Part shown: in pieces, positions 1 through 6,938 of the stretch | How the letters are laid out: every line of letters starts with the position of its first letter | How positions within the stretch are numbered: the stretch's first letter is position 1 | Assembly: GCA_020722685.1 (NCBI GenBank) | Contig: DYKH01000209.1 | Coordinates: forward strand, 1-8,190 | Source of the DNA: Caldithrix sp. | GTDB lineage: Bacteria; KSB1; UBA2214; DYKH01 | Direction of reading: 5' to 3' | DNA length: 8,190 nucleotides | The notes under the pieces: generated by a model | Told to the model about the DNA's origin: nothing | The model's input: the letters and a program-made list of their open reading frames with translations, nothing else | Databases searched by the model: none | Program-made: the position numbers and the translations under genes

Positions 1-13
1 CTGGAGACGCCTC

Positions 14-241
14 CTACGGCTTGAATTCAAAATTTTGCCAAACTACTGTTCCTTTTGCTGATGATCTCCCAATATATGAATACCTTTTCTGCAAGAACTT
101 TTGAAATTTGTGTTCAAAGTATGTTCCAACTGCCTTCCCATCAGTGACACCATACAGCGACTTCTCGTGATGCAATGACTCACGGGCTGCAAAGGTAGCG
201 GCCTCGGTTTTAAGAATTTCAAGGGTCAAGGGTTTTCTCAT
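14..241 (-). pseudogene. truncated N-terminal fragment resembling a type II restriction endonuclease
   Basis: This is a 75-codon reading frame starting at ATG 241 (MRKPLTLEILK) and stopping at TAG 14-16. The frame stays open up to 310, but that longer form would overlap the NUDIX stop and translate spacer sequence, and GAGG lies about 14 bases before the ATG, so I prefer 241. From memory, GVTDGKAVGTYFEHKFQ, followed about 15 residues later by GRSSAKG, resembles the N-terminus of a type II restriction endonuclease family in which TDGKAxGTxxEHKF is followed by GSSAxGIDxP and then a catalytic D-x-K segment. Here the match ends just after SSAKG; eleven unrelated residues and a stop follow, so the catalytic motif is absent. 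I infer a frameshifted or truncated relic. It lies 61 bases behind the NUDIX gene, with no visible methyltransferase partner. The family assignment is moderate; the remainder might lie left of the window in another frame. Confidence 0.45.
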
Positions 242-302
242 GTGTTGATTTTTATCCTCTCTTCGGCTTCGAATTGGACCGATCCAACTCCTGGAATCGT
301 CC

Positions 303-944
303 CTAATCACCCTCTTCCCAACCCAGCGCCTGCTTGAGCGGCGTCAATGCTATCTCCGACCAGCTTTCCACTGAAGTTTCTTCGGAGGCGCAAATCTCCT
401 CTAATTGGGGAATGGTCATGAATCCGCCGAAGGCAATTTCCGGATCGTTTGGGATGACCTTTTTTGCCGAAGTCATCAGCAGGAAAAGCAAGCCGAAATG
501 CACCTGGCCTACTTCCGTGGTATCATCGTTGATGTAGCCGAGGATGATCGGCGGATCAAAATGGGGAATCTGGATTTCCTCGGCAATTTCCCGCAGCATG
601 CTGGCGCGAATGGGATTCTCCTCAACGTCGTCGGTTTTGTCGATGTGCCCGCCGATGCCCCATGACCATTTCCCTCGCAAGCGCTTTTCATCATAGTGCG
701 CTTCCTTGCTGGACCTTTGATAAGCGAATATCTCATGCGTCACCTTGTTTGCGATGACGCAATAGGCGATGGGCTGCTTCAACTCCGATCTGGTTTCGAC
801 GCCACCGCGTTTGTCATAGAAATAATTGTCGTTGATGATCTCTTCATAGTCGATGGCATCCGCCGGCGCAAAGCCCTGAAAATAACCATTGGCAAACAAA
901 GTCGCCCGATCGACGACCATGATCTCCTGATCTGCTTTGTTCAA
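303..944 (-). CDS. NUDIX hydrolase (MutT-like phosphohydrolase)
   Basis: NUDIX enzymes hydrolyse nucleoside diphosphate-X compounds with divalent metal; the substrate here cannot be read from sequence. The protein has 213 residues. An N-terminal segment (VVDRATLF ... FQGFAP, about 10-27) precedes the NUDIX fold, which is recognisable from PIAYCVIA (58-65) and FAYQRS (73-78). The box itself runs from GIGGHID (96-102) to LREIAEEI (117-124), keeping R118, E119, E122 and E123. The spacing from the second Gly (G99) to R118 is 19 rather than the usual 14, and the position of the first box Glu is Asn110. This long-loop form with KWSWGIGGH resembles proteins often labelled phosphoesterase or NUDIX. 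The start is TTG at 944, overlapping the TGA of the upstream foldase gene by four bases (TTGA), with GGAGAG six bases before it. An alternative start is ATG 920, closely preceded by AGGAG. Translational coupling to the foldase gene is likely. Confidence 0.9.
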   Translation of the reverse strand: MNKADQEIMVVDRATLFANGYFQGFAPADAIDYEEIINDNYFYDKRGGVETRSELKQPIAYCVIANKVTHEIFAYQRSSKEAHYDEKRLRGKWSWGIGGHIDKTDDVEENPIRASMLREIAEEIQIPHFDPPIILGYINDDTTEVGQVHFGLLFLLMTSAKKVIPNDPEIAFGGFMTIPQLEEICASEETSVESWSEIALTPLKQALGWEEGD

Positions 945-2872
945 TTGAATCTCTCCGCTTGTTCTCTAAGCCTACTCTCAGTCATACTCCTACCCACTTT
1001 CTTGCTCCTGCTCGTACTCCTGCTCATGCTTTCCCCAAACCCGCGCAACTGTCCAAACGGATATACCACCGGCGCCATGGTTCTTCCCGGAAAGTGGCCT
1101 TTGTACACGACAGATCCCGAGGCCGAGAGAGCCATGCTGTCCAAAAGCGCATGGTTGATGCGAATCGACGTTTTGTCCATCAATTTGACTAGTGCCCTCT
1201 CATAGGCTGCACTGGTTTTCTCGATCCTGACGGCCCGATATATTTCCTCCTTGACAGCTTCAAAGGGTAGAGTGCCGGGCTGCCGACGTTCCAGAACCTT
1301 CAGAAGGGCAAAGCTATTCATCTTGATTCTTATCGGACCGATGATCTCGCCGAGGCGTGCTTTCTCTATATAAGGTCGAGCGATTCCCAAAGATCCAAGG
1401 GTGACTAAGCCGGTTTCGCACGATGGGTTGCCCGAGGCGGCGCGATTGGAGTACTGCCGGGCTAAAACTGCCATGGATTCTCCAGCCTCTATTCGTTTGC
1501 GCAAGGATTGGGCCAACTTTTCGCCGGCGACTACAATTCGGCAAACATTGACCATTTCGGGCGTCTGGAATTGAGACGCGTTTGTCCGGTAATGATCCTG
1601 TAAGTCGGACTCGCTCACCTTGATCCCTTCGGCAATCTGTTGCAGGAGATTTTGTGCCAAAAGCGCATCTTTCCACATCTGCACCTGCTCGCGTACGAAA
1701 GCCGAGTTCTTCAGGCCTTGCCGCTCGGCCTCGGCAGCCAGATTTTCCAGCTCAACAGCTTTCCTGAGTGTCACCCTGAGCGCTTTGCGAAAGTGTGGTG
1801 CGGATGCGGGTGGGAGTCGATATGGGCCGACTGCGAGGCGCTCGATGAAATCGCCGACCGTCCAAAAGGACCCATCGTCAAAGCGAGCGAACGGCTCGTC
1901 CAGCAGTTCGGCCAAGTCTTTGCGAATAGCCTGAACTTGGTTTTCTTTTAGCAGCGCGCCGGAATCCTTAGCGTCGGTTCGCAAGCCAGGCTCCGAACTT
2001 TGCAATGCGCTTTTCAGCGCTGCGGCGACCTGGTCGAAGATCTGGTGCGCAACACGCATAGTTTTGTTTCGCATGATCTCATCCAGCATGCGTTCTATGG
2101 CCGCGCTTTCCTTGCGCGCGCGCAAAATGCCTGAAATGTTCGATCGTCGCTGCTCCACCGTGGTTTCATTCGCACCGGCCGCTGGGAGTTTTTCCACGAG
2201 GCGAACAATCCGGTACCGTCCGCCGGCTTCGAAGGGCTTTGAGTATTCTCCTACATGCATTTCGTAGGCGATGTCTTCCAGAAGCGGATCCGATTTGCCC
2301 CAGGCAACTCTAATAGATTCCGGTTGAGCCAGGGGGGCCAGGCGGCGAGAACTCGTCTGAGGAATGTGATCCTTTGCCTTGGCCCTACCAAGAAATTCCT
2401 CGGCTTCCTCTTCATCGTCAAAATTCCAGAGCTGAAGCAACAGCTCCGCTTGAGCCTTGGCAAGTGCACCATCGATTTCCTGTTGGGTTACCCGAACGGA
2501 GGGTGCGATCCTTTCGTAGAATAAAGCTTCCACCAATGCTTCTTTTTCCATCTGGCGGATTTGCGCAGAGTACCTTTTGTCTTGCGTCTTACCCTGTTTT
2601 TCTGCCTGTTCGGCTAAAAGCTTCTCGCCGATAAGCGAGGCCAGAAAAGAGAACTTCCCATCCTTGCCAAGATTTGCATTTTCGACATGTGGAGTAAACT
2701 CAAAACGCAGGCGATACTCACTGGGGCTGATTGTTCTCTTGCCGACTTGGGCAACGTAACTTTCGGGGCTTTGCCTAGTGCAGGTCAGCAAAGCGGTTGC
2801 TGAAAATAGGGCGAAAGCGCCGAGTTGGGCAAGAGGAAGCGCTTTGCGAGGCAACCGGACTATTTGCTTCAA
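941..2872 (-). CDS. exported SurA/PpiC-type peptidyl-prolyl cis-trans isomerase
   Basis: Parvulin-type foldases help exported proteins fold in the periplasm. The 643-residue protein begins with a signal sequence: basic n-region (K2, R6, R9, K10), hydrophobic stretch 11-30, then LLTC with Cys31 as a possible but non-canonical lipidation site. A SurA-like N-terminal helical region follows (SLIGEKLLAEQAEKQG). Residues about 140-230 look like a degenerate parvulin domain (HVGEYSKPFEAGGRYRIVRL). A second helical module (VGDFIERL ... AEAERQG) leads to a clearer parvulin domain at about 437-530 (MAVLARQYSN, GLVTLGSLG, GEIIGPI, LLKVLERRQPG). So there are probably two SurA-like modules. The last 60 or so residues are an extension ending in a Ser-X repeat (615-634). 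The start is TTG at 2872 with little Shine-Dalgarno sequence; an in-frame stop 12 bases upstream excludes a longer form. It lies 35 bases after the flippase-like gene and overlaps the NUDIX start. Confidence 0.88.
   Translation of the reverse strand: MKQIVRLPRKALPLAQLGAFALFSATALLTCTRQSPESYVAQVGKRTISPSEYRLRFEFTPHVENANLGKDGKFSFLASLIGEKLLAEQAEKQGKTQDKRYSAQIRQMEKEALVEALFYERIAPSVRVTQQEIDGALAKAQAELLLQLWNFDDEEEAEEFLGRAKAKDHIPQTSSRRLAPLAQPESIRVAWGKSDPLLEDIAYEMHVGEYSKPFEAGGRYRIVRLVEKLPAAGANETTVEQRRSNISGILRARKESAAIERMLDEIMRNKTMRVAHQIFDQVAAALKSALQSSEPGLRTDAKDSGALLKENQVQAIRKDLAELLDEPFARFDDGSFWTVGDFIERLAVGPYRLPPASAPHFRKALRVTLRKAVELENLAAEAERQGLKNSAFVREQVQMWKDALLAQNLLQQIAEGIKVSESDLQDHYRTNASQFQTPEMVNVCRIVVAGEKLAQSLRKRIEAGESMAVLARQYSNRAASGNPSCETGLVTLGSLGIARPYIEKARLGEIIGPIRIKMNSFALLKVLERRQPGTLPFEAVKEEIYRAVRIEKTSAAYERALVKLMDKTSIRINHALLDSMALSASGSVVYKGHFPGRTMAPVVYPFGQLRGFGESMSRSTSRSKKVGRSMTESRLREQAERFN
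971..1030 (-). repeat. hexanucleotide low-complexity repeat encoding a Ser-X tail
   Basis: Read on the minus strand, these 60 bases are ten hexamers close to AGYANG (agcatg, agcagg, agtacg, agcagg, agcaag and so on), with the middle units most diverged. In the frame of the foldase gene they encode Ser-Met, Ser-Arg, Ser-Thr, Ser-Arg, Ser-Lys and similar pairs (residues 615-634). The unit does not continue before or after, and no second copy is visible in the window. It looks like a simple-sequence expansion that has become, or extended, the end of the coding sequence. Confidence 0.7.
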
Positions 2873-2907
2873 TTTTCTTTTGTCTCAGTAATGGTTATTC
2901 TTCCGAC

Positions 2908-3954
2908 TTAGCGTCTTGCCCGGCTTGCTTCTCTGGCGACCACGAATCCGCCGATCACGACGGAAAAGTAGGCGCTAAAGAAACGCCAAAGGACCGTAAA
3001 AATCGAAACCAAATACACCGGAATGACCGTGCTCATGAGGATGGCTGTTGAAGCTTCGGCAACAAAGCTGCCTCCCGGCGTTGGAGAAAAATATAACAGA
3101 AAGAGCAATAGGGCGCAAATCGGGAACAAGACTACAAAAGGCACATAGAGACCGATGCCGCGCAGAATGAAGTAGGCCATGAGGCATTTGTTCAGATACA
3201 ATCCCAGATTAAGGAGAACATTCCAAATAATGGTGGACGGTTTTTCGCTACAAAAATAACGCATGTCTGCTTTATAGTCGTGGATAAAACGCCAAAAAGC
3301 TTTGCGCGTTTTTAGTATCTTGCGCTGGAGCCGCTTGAACCGTCCGGCCATCAAGGTCAGGGCGGAGTGAACGGCGCGACCCACCAAGGTAGGGAAAACG
3401 AGAAAAAACGCCAGGCCAATCAGGACAAGGTAAAAGATGGCCGAGGAGAAGCGGACAATGCCAGCCAAAAGATGGCTAGCCAGATTGCCAAAGAGTGAGA
3501 TCAGAATAACCGCGACCAAGAAAATGACCATGGTAACGAAAAAGTTGACAATACTGACGGTGGCGGCGCCGGAGACGCGGGTGCCGGCGCGGGACAAGAT
3601 CCAAACCTGGGCGACTCCACCTCCGGACGAAAAGGGAGTCATGGCAGAAAAAAAGTTGTTTGCCCAATTGGCGCGCATGCAATCCCAAAAGCGGGTGCCG
3701 CGGCTGATACCCCGGGTGAAAACGTGCAACCGAGCGGCCGCTATCCAGAAATCAAAGAGCAGCAACACCAAGACAACGGGGAAAAAGCGCCAATCGAAAT
3801 GCCGTAGCGAAAGCCAGGTTTGTCGAGAACCGGTCAAGTAGAGGGTCAGGCCCAAGCCTACGAACGTCAAGATGATGAATGCTCTGAAACCGTTGGTGAT
3901 GGATCTTTTCTTGAGCTTGGGTGCAACTTTCCTCTTATTGTCGATGCTATTCAT
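2908..3954 (-). CDS. flippase-like integral membrane protein (UPF0104 / LPG-synthase TM domain)
   Basis: The 348-residue protein is almost entirely hydrophobic, with roughly eight membrane segments after a basic cytoplasmic N-terminus (residues 1-24, rich in Lys/Arg). It carries the family hallmarks: the motif MTPFSSGGGVAQVWILSRAG-like at 105-122 and the late motif SPTPGGSFVAEAS at 290-302. These are typical of the lysylphosphatidylglycerol-synthetase transmembrane domain family (PF03706, TIGR00374-like), whose members are thought to move or modify lipids. There is no C-terminal aminoacyl-transferase domain, so this is the stand-alone membrane form; the lipid substrate cannot be inferred. The start is ATG 3954 with a weak AGG about six bases upstream. 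It follows the PLP enzyme by 100 bases with no terminator visible and precedes the foldase gene by 35 bases, so it is probably part of the same transcript. Confidence 0.88.
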   Translation of the reverse strand: MNSIDNKRKVAPKLKKRSITNGFRAFIILTFVGLGLTLYLTGSRQTWLSLRHFDWRFFPVVLVLLLFDFWIAAARLHVFTRGISRGTRFWDCMRANWANNFFSAMTPFSSGGGVAQVWILSRAGTRVSGAATVSIVNFFVTMVIFLVAVILISLFGNLASHLLAGIVRFSSAIFYLVLIGLAFFLVFPTLVGRAVHSALTLMAGRFKRLQRKILKTRKAFWRFIHDYKADMRYFCSEKPSTIIWNVLLNLGLYLNKCLMAYFILRGIGLYVPFVVLFPICALLLFLLYFSPTPGGSFVAEASTAILMSTVIPVYLVSIFTVLWRFFSAYFSVVIGGFVVAREASRARR

Positions 3955-4054
3955 GAATGCCTATCCACGTTAGAGACGATGCCAATTAGCTGAAGCTTGC
4001 GCGAGAAATGCGGCTCCCAATTTTACCGCAGAACAAGCCAGCCTTTTGCAGCCC

Positions 4055-5248
4055 CTATACCTGCTTTAATGCTTGCGAAAGATCTGCTATCAAATCATCG
4101 ATTCCTTCGATTCCAACCGAAAGCCGCACCAGTCCTGGCGCGATGCCGGCTGCATGCAACTGCTCCTCCGAATAAGATGAGTGGGTCATGCTGGCCGGAT
4201 GCTCGATGAGGGTATCGCAATCACCGAGACTGACCGCCAAAGTCATCAGTTTTACCGAATCGCAGAGTTTTTGTCCCGCGGCTTTTCCCCCTTTGAGAAT
4301 AAAGGAAACCATGCCGCCAAAGCCGGTCATTTGCTTTTTCGCCAACTCGTGCTGCGGATGAATGCGCAAGCCGGGGTAGGAGACGTATTGCACCTTGGGA
4401 TGAAAGCTCAGGTATTGGGCTATACGCATGGCGTTGAACGAATGCCGCTCCATGCGCACCGGCAAGGTTTTCAAGCCTCGCATGAGCAACCAGGCATTGA
4501 AAGGACTGAGACAGCCGCCAAAGTCGCGCAGCGTTTCTTTCCGCGCTTTGTCGATGAACGATTGGGAGCCGACGATGACACCGCCGATGGTGTCGCCGTG
4601 CCCGCCGATGTATTTGGTGGCGCTGTGAATGACAACATCCGCGCCTAACTGCAAAGGTCTTTGATAATAGGGAGTGGCGAACGTATTATCCACCACCAAA
4701 AACGTCCCGTGTCTGTGCGCGATGCGGGCGGATTCTTCGATGTCCACCAGGCGCAGCGTGGGATTGGCGGGCGATTCGATAAAGACTGCTTTGGTATCCG
4801 GTGTCATTGCTGCCGCGATATTCTCGGGATTGGTCGCATCGACTTCAATCACGCTTATGCCGATTCGCTTGAGCGATTCGACAAAGAACTGATGCGTGCC
4901 GCCATATAATGTATCAGAGCTGACAATTGTGTCACCGCATTTGGCCAGGGTTAAAACCACCGTGCTGGTCGCAGCCATTCCCGAGGCAGTAGCCAAGCCC
5001 GCTTCCCCGCCTTCCAGAAAAGCCATTTCTCGTTCCAGCGCGGCCAAGGTCGGATTGCCGAGCCGGGTGTAAACATAGCCTTCTTTTTCCCCGGCGAATA
5101 TTTCAGCGCCTTCTTGAGCGTTGCTGAAGGCAAACGTCGAGCTCTGATAAATAGGAGTGGCCACCGCTTTGGTCGCTTTGTCCACACCTCCAGAGCCGTG
5201 AACACATATCGTGGCGAAACTTGCTCGGCGCAACTCATCAGGCGTCAT
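4055..5248 (-). CDS. PLP-dependent Cys/Met-metabolism enzyme, methionine gamma-lyase-like
   Basis: This fold-type I PLP enzyme of the trans-sulfuration family has 397 residues, the usual length. Visible active-site elements are YTRLGNPT (Y60, R62), the cofactor-stacking Y115 in DTLYGG, D187 in VVDNTFATPY, the Schiff-base lysine K212 in SATKYIGGHGD, the HPASMTHSSY segment, and R375 in LVRLSVG. Numbering tracks Pseudomonas methionine gamma-lyase almost exactly, and SLGDCDTL resembles that enzyme more than cystathionine lyases. However, the position of its characteristic Cys116 is Gly117 here, and the Lys240 position is R241. Methionine gamma-lyase (methionine to methanethiol, ammonia and 2-oxobutanoate), O-acetylhomoserine sulfhydrylase and cystathionine gamma-lyase/synthase all remain possible; the family is certain, the reaction is not. 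The start is ATG 5248 behind GGAGGAGAG. A strong promoter lies about 70-97 bases upstream, so it probably heads the operon running down to 14. Confidence 0.93.
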   Translation of the reverse strand: MTPDELRRASFATICVHGSGGVDKATKAVATPIYQSSTFAFSNAQEGAEIFAGEKEGYVYTRLGNPTLAALEREMAFLEGGEAGLATASGMAATSTVVLTLAKCGDTIVSSDTLYGGTHQFFVESLKRIGISVIEVDATNPENIAAAMTPDTKAVFIESPANPTLRLVDIEESARIAHRHGTFLVVDNTFATPYYQRPLQLGADVVIHSATKYIGGHGDTIGGVIVGSQSFIDKARKETLRDFGGCLSPFNAWLLMRGLKTLPVRMERHSFNAMRIAQYLSFHPKVQYVSYPGLRIHPQHELAKKQMTGFGGMVSFILKGGKAAGQKLCDSVKLMTLAVSLGDCDTLIEHPASMTHSSYSEEQLHAAGIAPGLVRLSVGIEGIDDLIADLSQALKQV

Positions 5249-5250
5249 CT

Positions 5251-5259
5251 CTCCTCCAC
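5251..5259 (-). promoter_or_regulatory. strong ribosome binding site of the PLP enzyme gene
   Basis: On the minus strand GTGGAGGAGAG directly precedes the ATG at 5248. The GGAGG core, four bases before the start, fixes the start choice and is clearly stronger than the sites of the neighbouring genes. Confidence 0.7.
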
Positions 5260-5316
5260 CATCAATTCTCGGTCCTCTTTGTTGGCATTGACAGATTCTG
5301 ATAACTTTGCGGGGCT

Positions 5317-5345
5317 AATGTAAATGCTAATCGGTAGAATGTCAA
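5317..5345 (-). promoter_or_regulatory. sigma70-like promoter of the PLP enzyme operon
   Basis: On the minus strand there is a perfect TTGACA (5345-5340), a 17-base spacer, and TACATT (5322-5317, four of six matches to TATAAT). Transcription would start near 5310, giving a leader of about 60 bases that shows no riboswitch-like structure. The bases upstream of the -35 box are AT-rich (a run of seven A's on the minus strand), as in an UP element. Confidence 0.7.
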
Positions 5346-5506
5346 ACGATTTTTTTATTCAATTTTTGTGATCAAGCTGGAAAGCTGATGGGCGCTGGGA
5401 AGGCAATGGACGGCCGCCGAGCTTCTCAGTTCGGCCGTTTGGTTGCGCAAGCAGATCAGTCGGGTTGCCGGGTGGGAACTCTGACCGGAATCAAGGAGGC
5501 AGAGAC

Positions 5507-5722
5507 TTACGGATTGCATGCCAATGCGCGATCCACCAAATCGAACAGAGCATCCTTCTTGACCGGTTTGTCTACGAATGAGAATTCCCCGGCTTCTTGG
5601 CACTGGAAACGAATCCTCATGCAGCTATTCTTACGGCGATCCTCAGCACGCTCTGCCGAAGTGAGAGGAAGAGCCATTCGCATCCTTCCTACGGTCTTTG
5701 CAAGGTTGATGGATTCCTTATT
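5507..5722 (-). pseudogene. remnant of the C-terminal part of a response-regulator receiver domain
   Basis: This is a minus-strand frame, open from 5722 (after a TAA) to the TAA at 5507-5509, 71 codons. An ATG at 5677 with GGAAGG in front would give 56 residues. The end reads FVDKPVKKDALFDLVDRALA, the beta5-alpha5 part of a receiver domain with the invariant Lys-Pro. Before it come CQEAGEFS (compare CLEAGMDDF) and PLTSAERAEDRRK (compare ALTA...DREK). Between DRRK and CQEAG sit nine extra residues (27 bases, AAT to CAG) compared with ordinary receivers. The acidic pocket and phosphoacceptor Asp are absent, so it cannot be a working receiver. It begins five bases behind the stop of the tail-anchored regulator but is not a copy of it. 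It may come from a hybrid kinase or a second regulator. The family match is good; that it is dead is inferred. Confidence 0.65.
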
Positions 5723-5726
5723 TTAG

Positions 5727-6194
5727 TCATCGCAGGAGCGAAGCCAAGATAATTCCAAGCACGAGCCACAGAGGGATGGAAACCAGAAGAGCCCAGTTGA
5801 GACCGCGAAGAAGCGGCAAGGATTTCAAATGTTCTTTCCGTTCCAACCCGCGTTCGATACGCAGCTTTAGCTCATCGAGGTTGACGGGTTTGACGAGGTA
5901 ATCGTAAGCGCCGGTTTTAAGAGCGGCGATGGCGGTATCCAAAGATGGATAGCCTGTGAGGAAAATAACCATCGTCTGTTTGTCCATCTCGAGAACGTTT
6001 TGTAAAAGCTCCAGCCCATCCATTTCCGGCATTTTGATATCGGTAACCAAGAAATCGATAGGATTTTCCTTAAAAACCTTTAGTCCCTCTATCCCGTCCT
6101 TTGCAACAAACGTCCTGTGCCCCCACCTATGCAATACATCCGGAAGAGTTTCTAAGATATCTTGCTCATCGTCGACAATGAGGATATTGGCCAT
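5727..6194 (-). CDS. single-domain response regulator with C-terminal membrane anchor
   Basis: The protein is 155 residues: a full receiver domain (about 3-118) with acidic pocket D8-D9, phosphoacceptor D52 (VTDIKMPEMDG), T80 in FLTGY and K102 in LVKPV. This is a standard two-component phosphoacceptor. There is no DNA-binding or enzymatic output domain. After a charged linker (ERGLERKEHLKSL) comes one hydrophobic segment, LNWALLVSIPLWLVLGIILA (132-151), flanked by R130 and R155, so the receiver is probably held on the cytoplasmic face of the inner membrane as a tail-anchored protein. The start is ATG 6194; an 11-base inverted repeat GGAAG-G-CTTCC (6198-6208) overlaps the AAGG likely used as ribosome binding site. 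It follows nth by 55 bases without a terminator, so cotranscription is likely. No histidine kinase lies in the window. Confidence 0.93.
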   Translation of the reverse strand: MANILIVDDEQDILETLPDVLHRWGHRTFVAKDGIEGLKVFKENPIDFLVTDIKMPEMDGLELLQNVLEMDKQTMVIFLTGYPSLDTAIAALKTGAYDYLVKPVNLDELKLRIERGLERKEHLKSLPLLRGLNWALLVSIPLWLVLGIILASLLR

Positions 6195-6197
6195 TTT

Positions 6198-6208
6198 GGA
6201 AGCCTTCC
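6198..6208. repeat. small inverted repeat over the response regulator leader
   Basis: GGAAG-C-CTTCC on the plus strand is a perfect five-base inverted repeat with a one-base centre, three bases upstream of the regulator ATG. It overlaps the AAGG that could serve as ribosome binding site. With so small a loop it may be an operator-like site or coincidence rather than a stable hairpin. Confidence 0.25.
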
Positions 6209-6249
6209 CTTAAAAAGTAATGCACAGCGGTGATCTGAAAGATTACATA

Positions 6250-6882
6250 TTAGGCGGTTTTGCCTTCCCAGTTGCAGAGGCTGTTTAGAACGCATTCTGC
6301 ACATCTTGGCTTGCGGGATTGGCAGGTATAGCGGCCGTGGAGAATCGCAAGTCGGGTGAACAAGGTCCATTGGTCCTGATCCACTAACTGCATCAATTCC
6401 TGTTCTACCTCGTCGGCCGTATTTGCTTTAGACAAGTCAAGTCGTTCGGCAACCCGCTTCAAATGCGTGTCCACAGCTATGGCCTGTTTGCCGAAGGCGT
6501 TGCCGAGTACCACGTTGGCAGTCTTGCGGCCAACACCGGGCAATTTGGCCAATTCCTCCACCGTGTCGGGGACCACGCCGCCATAATCCTTTACCAGCAT
6601 CTGACTACAGGCGATCAGACTTTTCGCCTTGTTTCGGTAGAATCCCGTTGACTTGATCTTTTCTGCGATTACGTTTACATCTTCTTTGGCTATCTTGTCG
6701 GGAGTCGGATATTCTTTGAAGAAAGTTTTTGTCACCATGTTCACGCGCACGTCCGTGCATTGAGCGGCCAATATGGTGGCAATCAACAGTTCAAATGCGT
6801 TGGAGAAATCAAGCTCGATCTTTGGATTTGGTGTCCGTGCCAAAAGCAGCGCGATTATTTCATGAATTCTTTCCTTGCTCAT
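6250..6882 (-). CDS. nth: endonuclease III (DNA glycosylase/AP lyase)
   Basis: Nth removes oxidised pyrimidines from DNA and cleaves the resulting abasic site (base excision repair). At 210 residues it matches the Escherichia coli enzyme position for position: helix-hairpin-helix LPGVGRKTANVVL (114-126) with catalytic K120, catalytic D138 in VDTHLKRV, and the [4Fe-4S] cluster cysteines C187, C194, C197 and C203 (C-x6-C-x2-C-x5-C). AAQCTD (39-44) is also the family form. Nothing is missing. The start is ATG 6882, preceded by only a weak AGG; MSKERIHEI matches typical N-termini. It is the first gene of a likely two-gene unit with the response regulator, downstream of promoter candidates at 6900-6967. 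Confidence 0.97.
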   Translation of the reverse strand: MSKERIHEIIALLLARTPNPKIELDFSNAFELLIATILAAQCTDVRVNMVTKTFFKEYPTPDKIAKEDVNVIAEKIKSTGFYRNKAKSLIACSQMLVKDYGGVVPDTVEELAKLPGVGRKTANVVLGNAFGKQAIAVDTHLKRVAERLDLSKANTADEVEQELMQLVDQDQWTLFTRLAILHGRYTCQSRKPRCAECVLNSLCNWEGKTA

Positions 6883-6938
6883 CCTGGCCTACACGAAGAG
6901 TTATAGATTAGGCGGGAATTTGTCGAAAGTTTTGGGAA

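Noticed and set aside
21..37. Overlapping palindromes TTGAATTCAA and CAAAATTTTG at the window start
   Set aside because: Short AT-rich palindromes inside the endonuclease fragment; no partner site or spacing suggests an operator or attachment site.
696..1205. A 169-codon plus-strand open frame across the NUDIX gene and the end of the foldase gene
   Set aside because: It lies opposite two well-supported minus-strand genes, carries no motif, and its leucine-rich middle is the complement of the hexamer repeat.
5249..5310. Possible SAM-type riboswitch in the leader of the methionine-related gene
   Set aside because: The leader is only about 60 bases and lacks the conserved S-box helices and a terminator hairpin.
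5355..5603. An 82-codon minus-strand open frame in the same gap
   Set aside because: It is in a different frame from the receiver remnant, reads as low-quality protein, and runs across the promoter of the PLP enzyme gene.
5388..5726. A 112-codon plus-strand open frame in the gap between the PLP enzyme and the response regulator
   Set aside because: No recognisable domain; the opposite strand encodes a clear receiver-domain remnant, which explains the coding-like composition.
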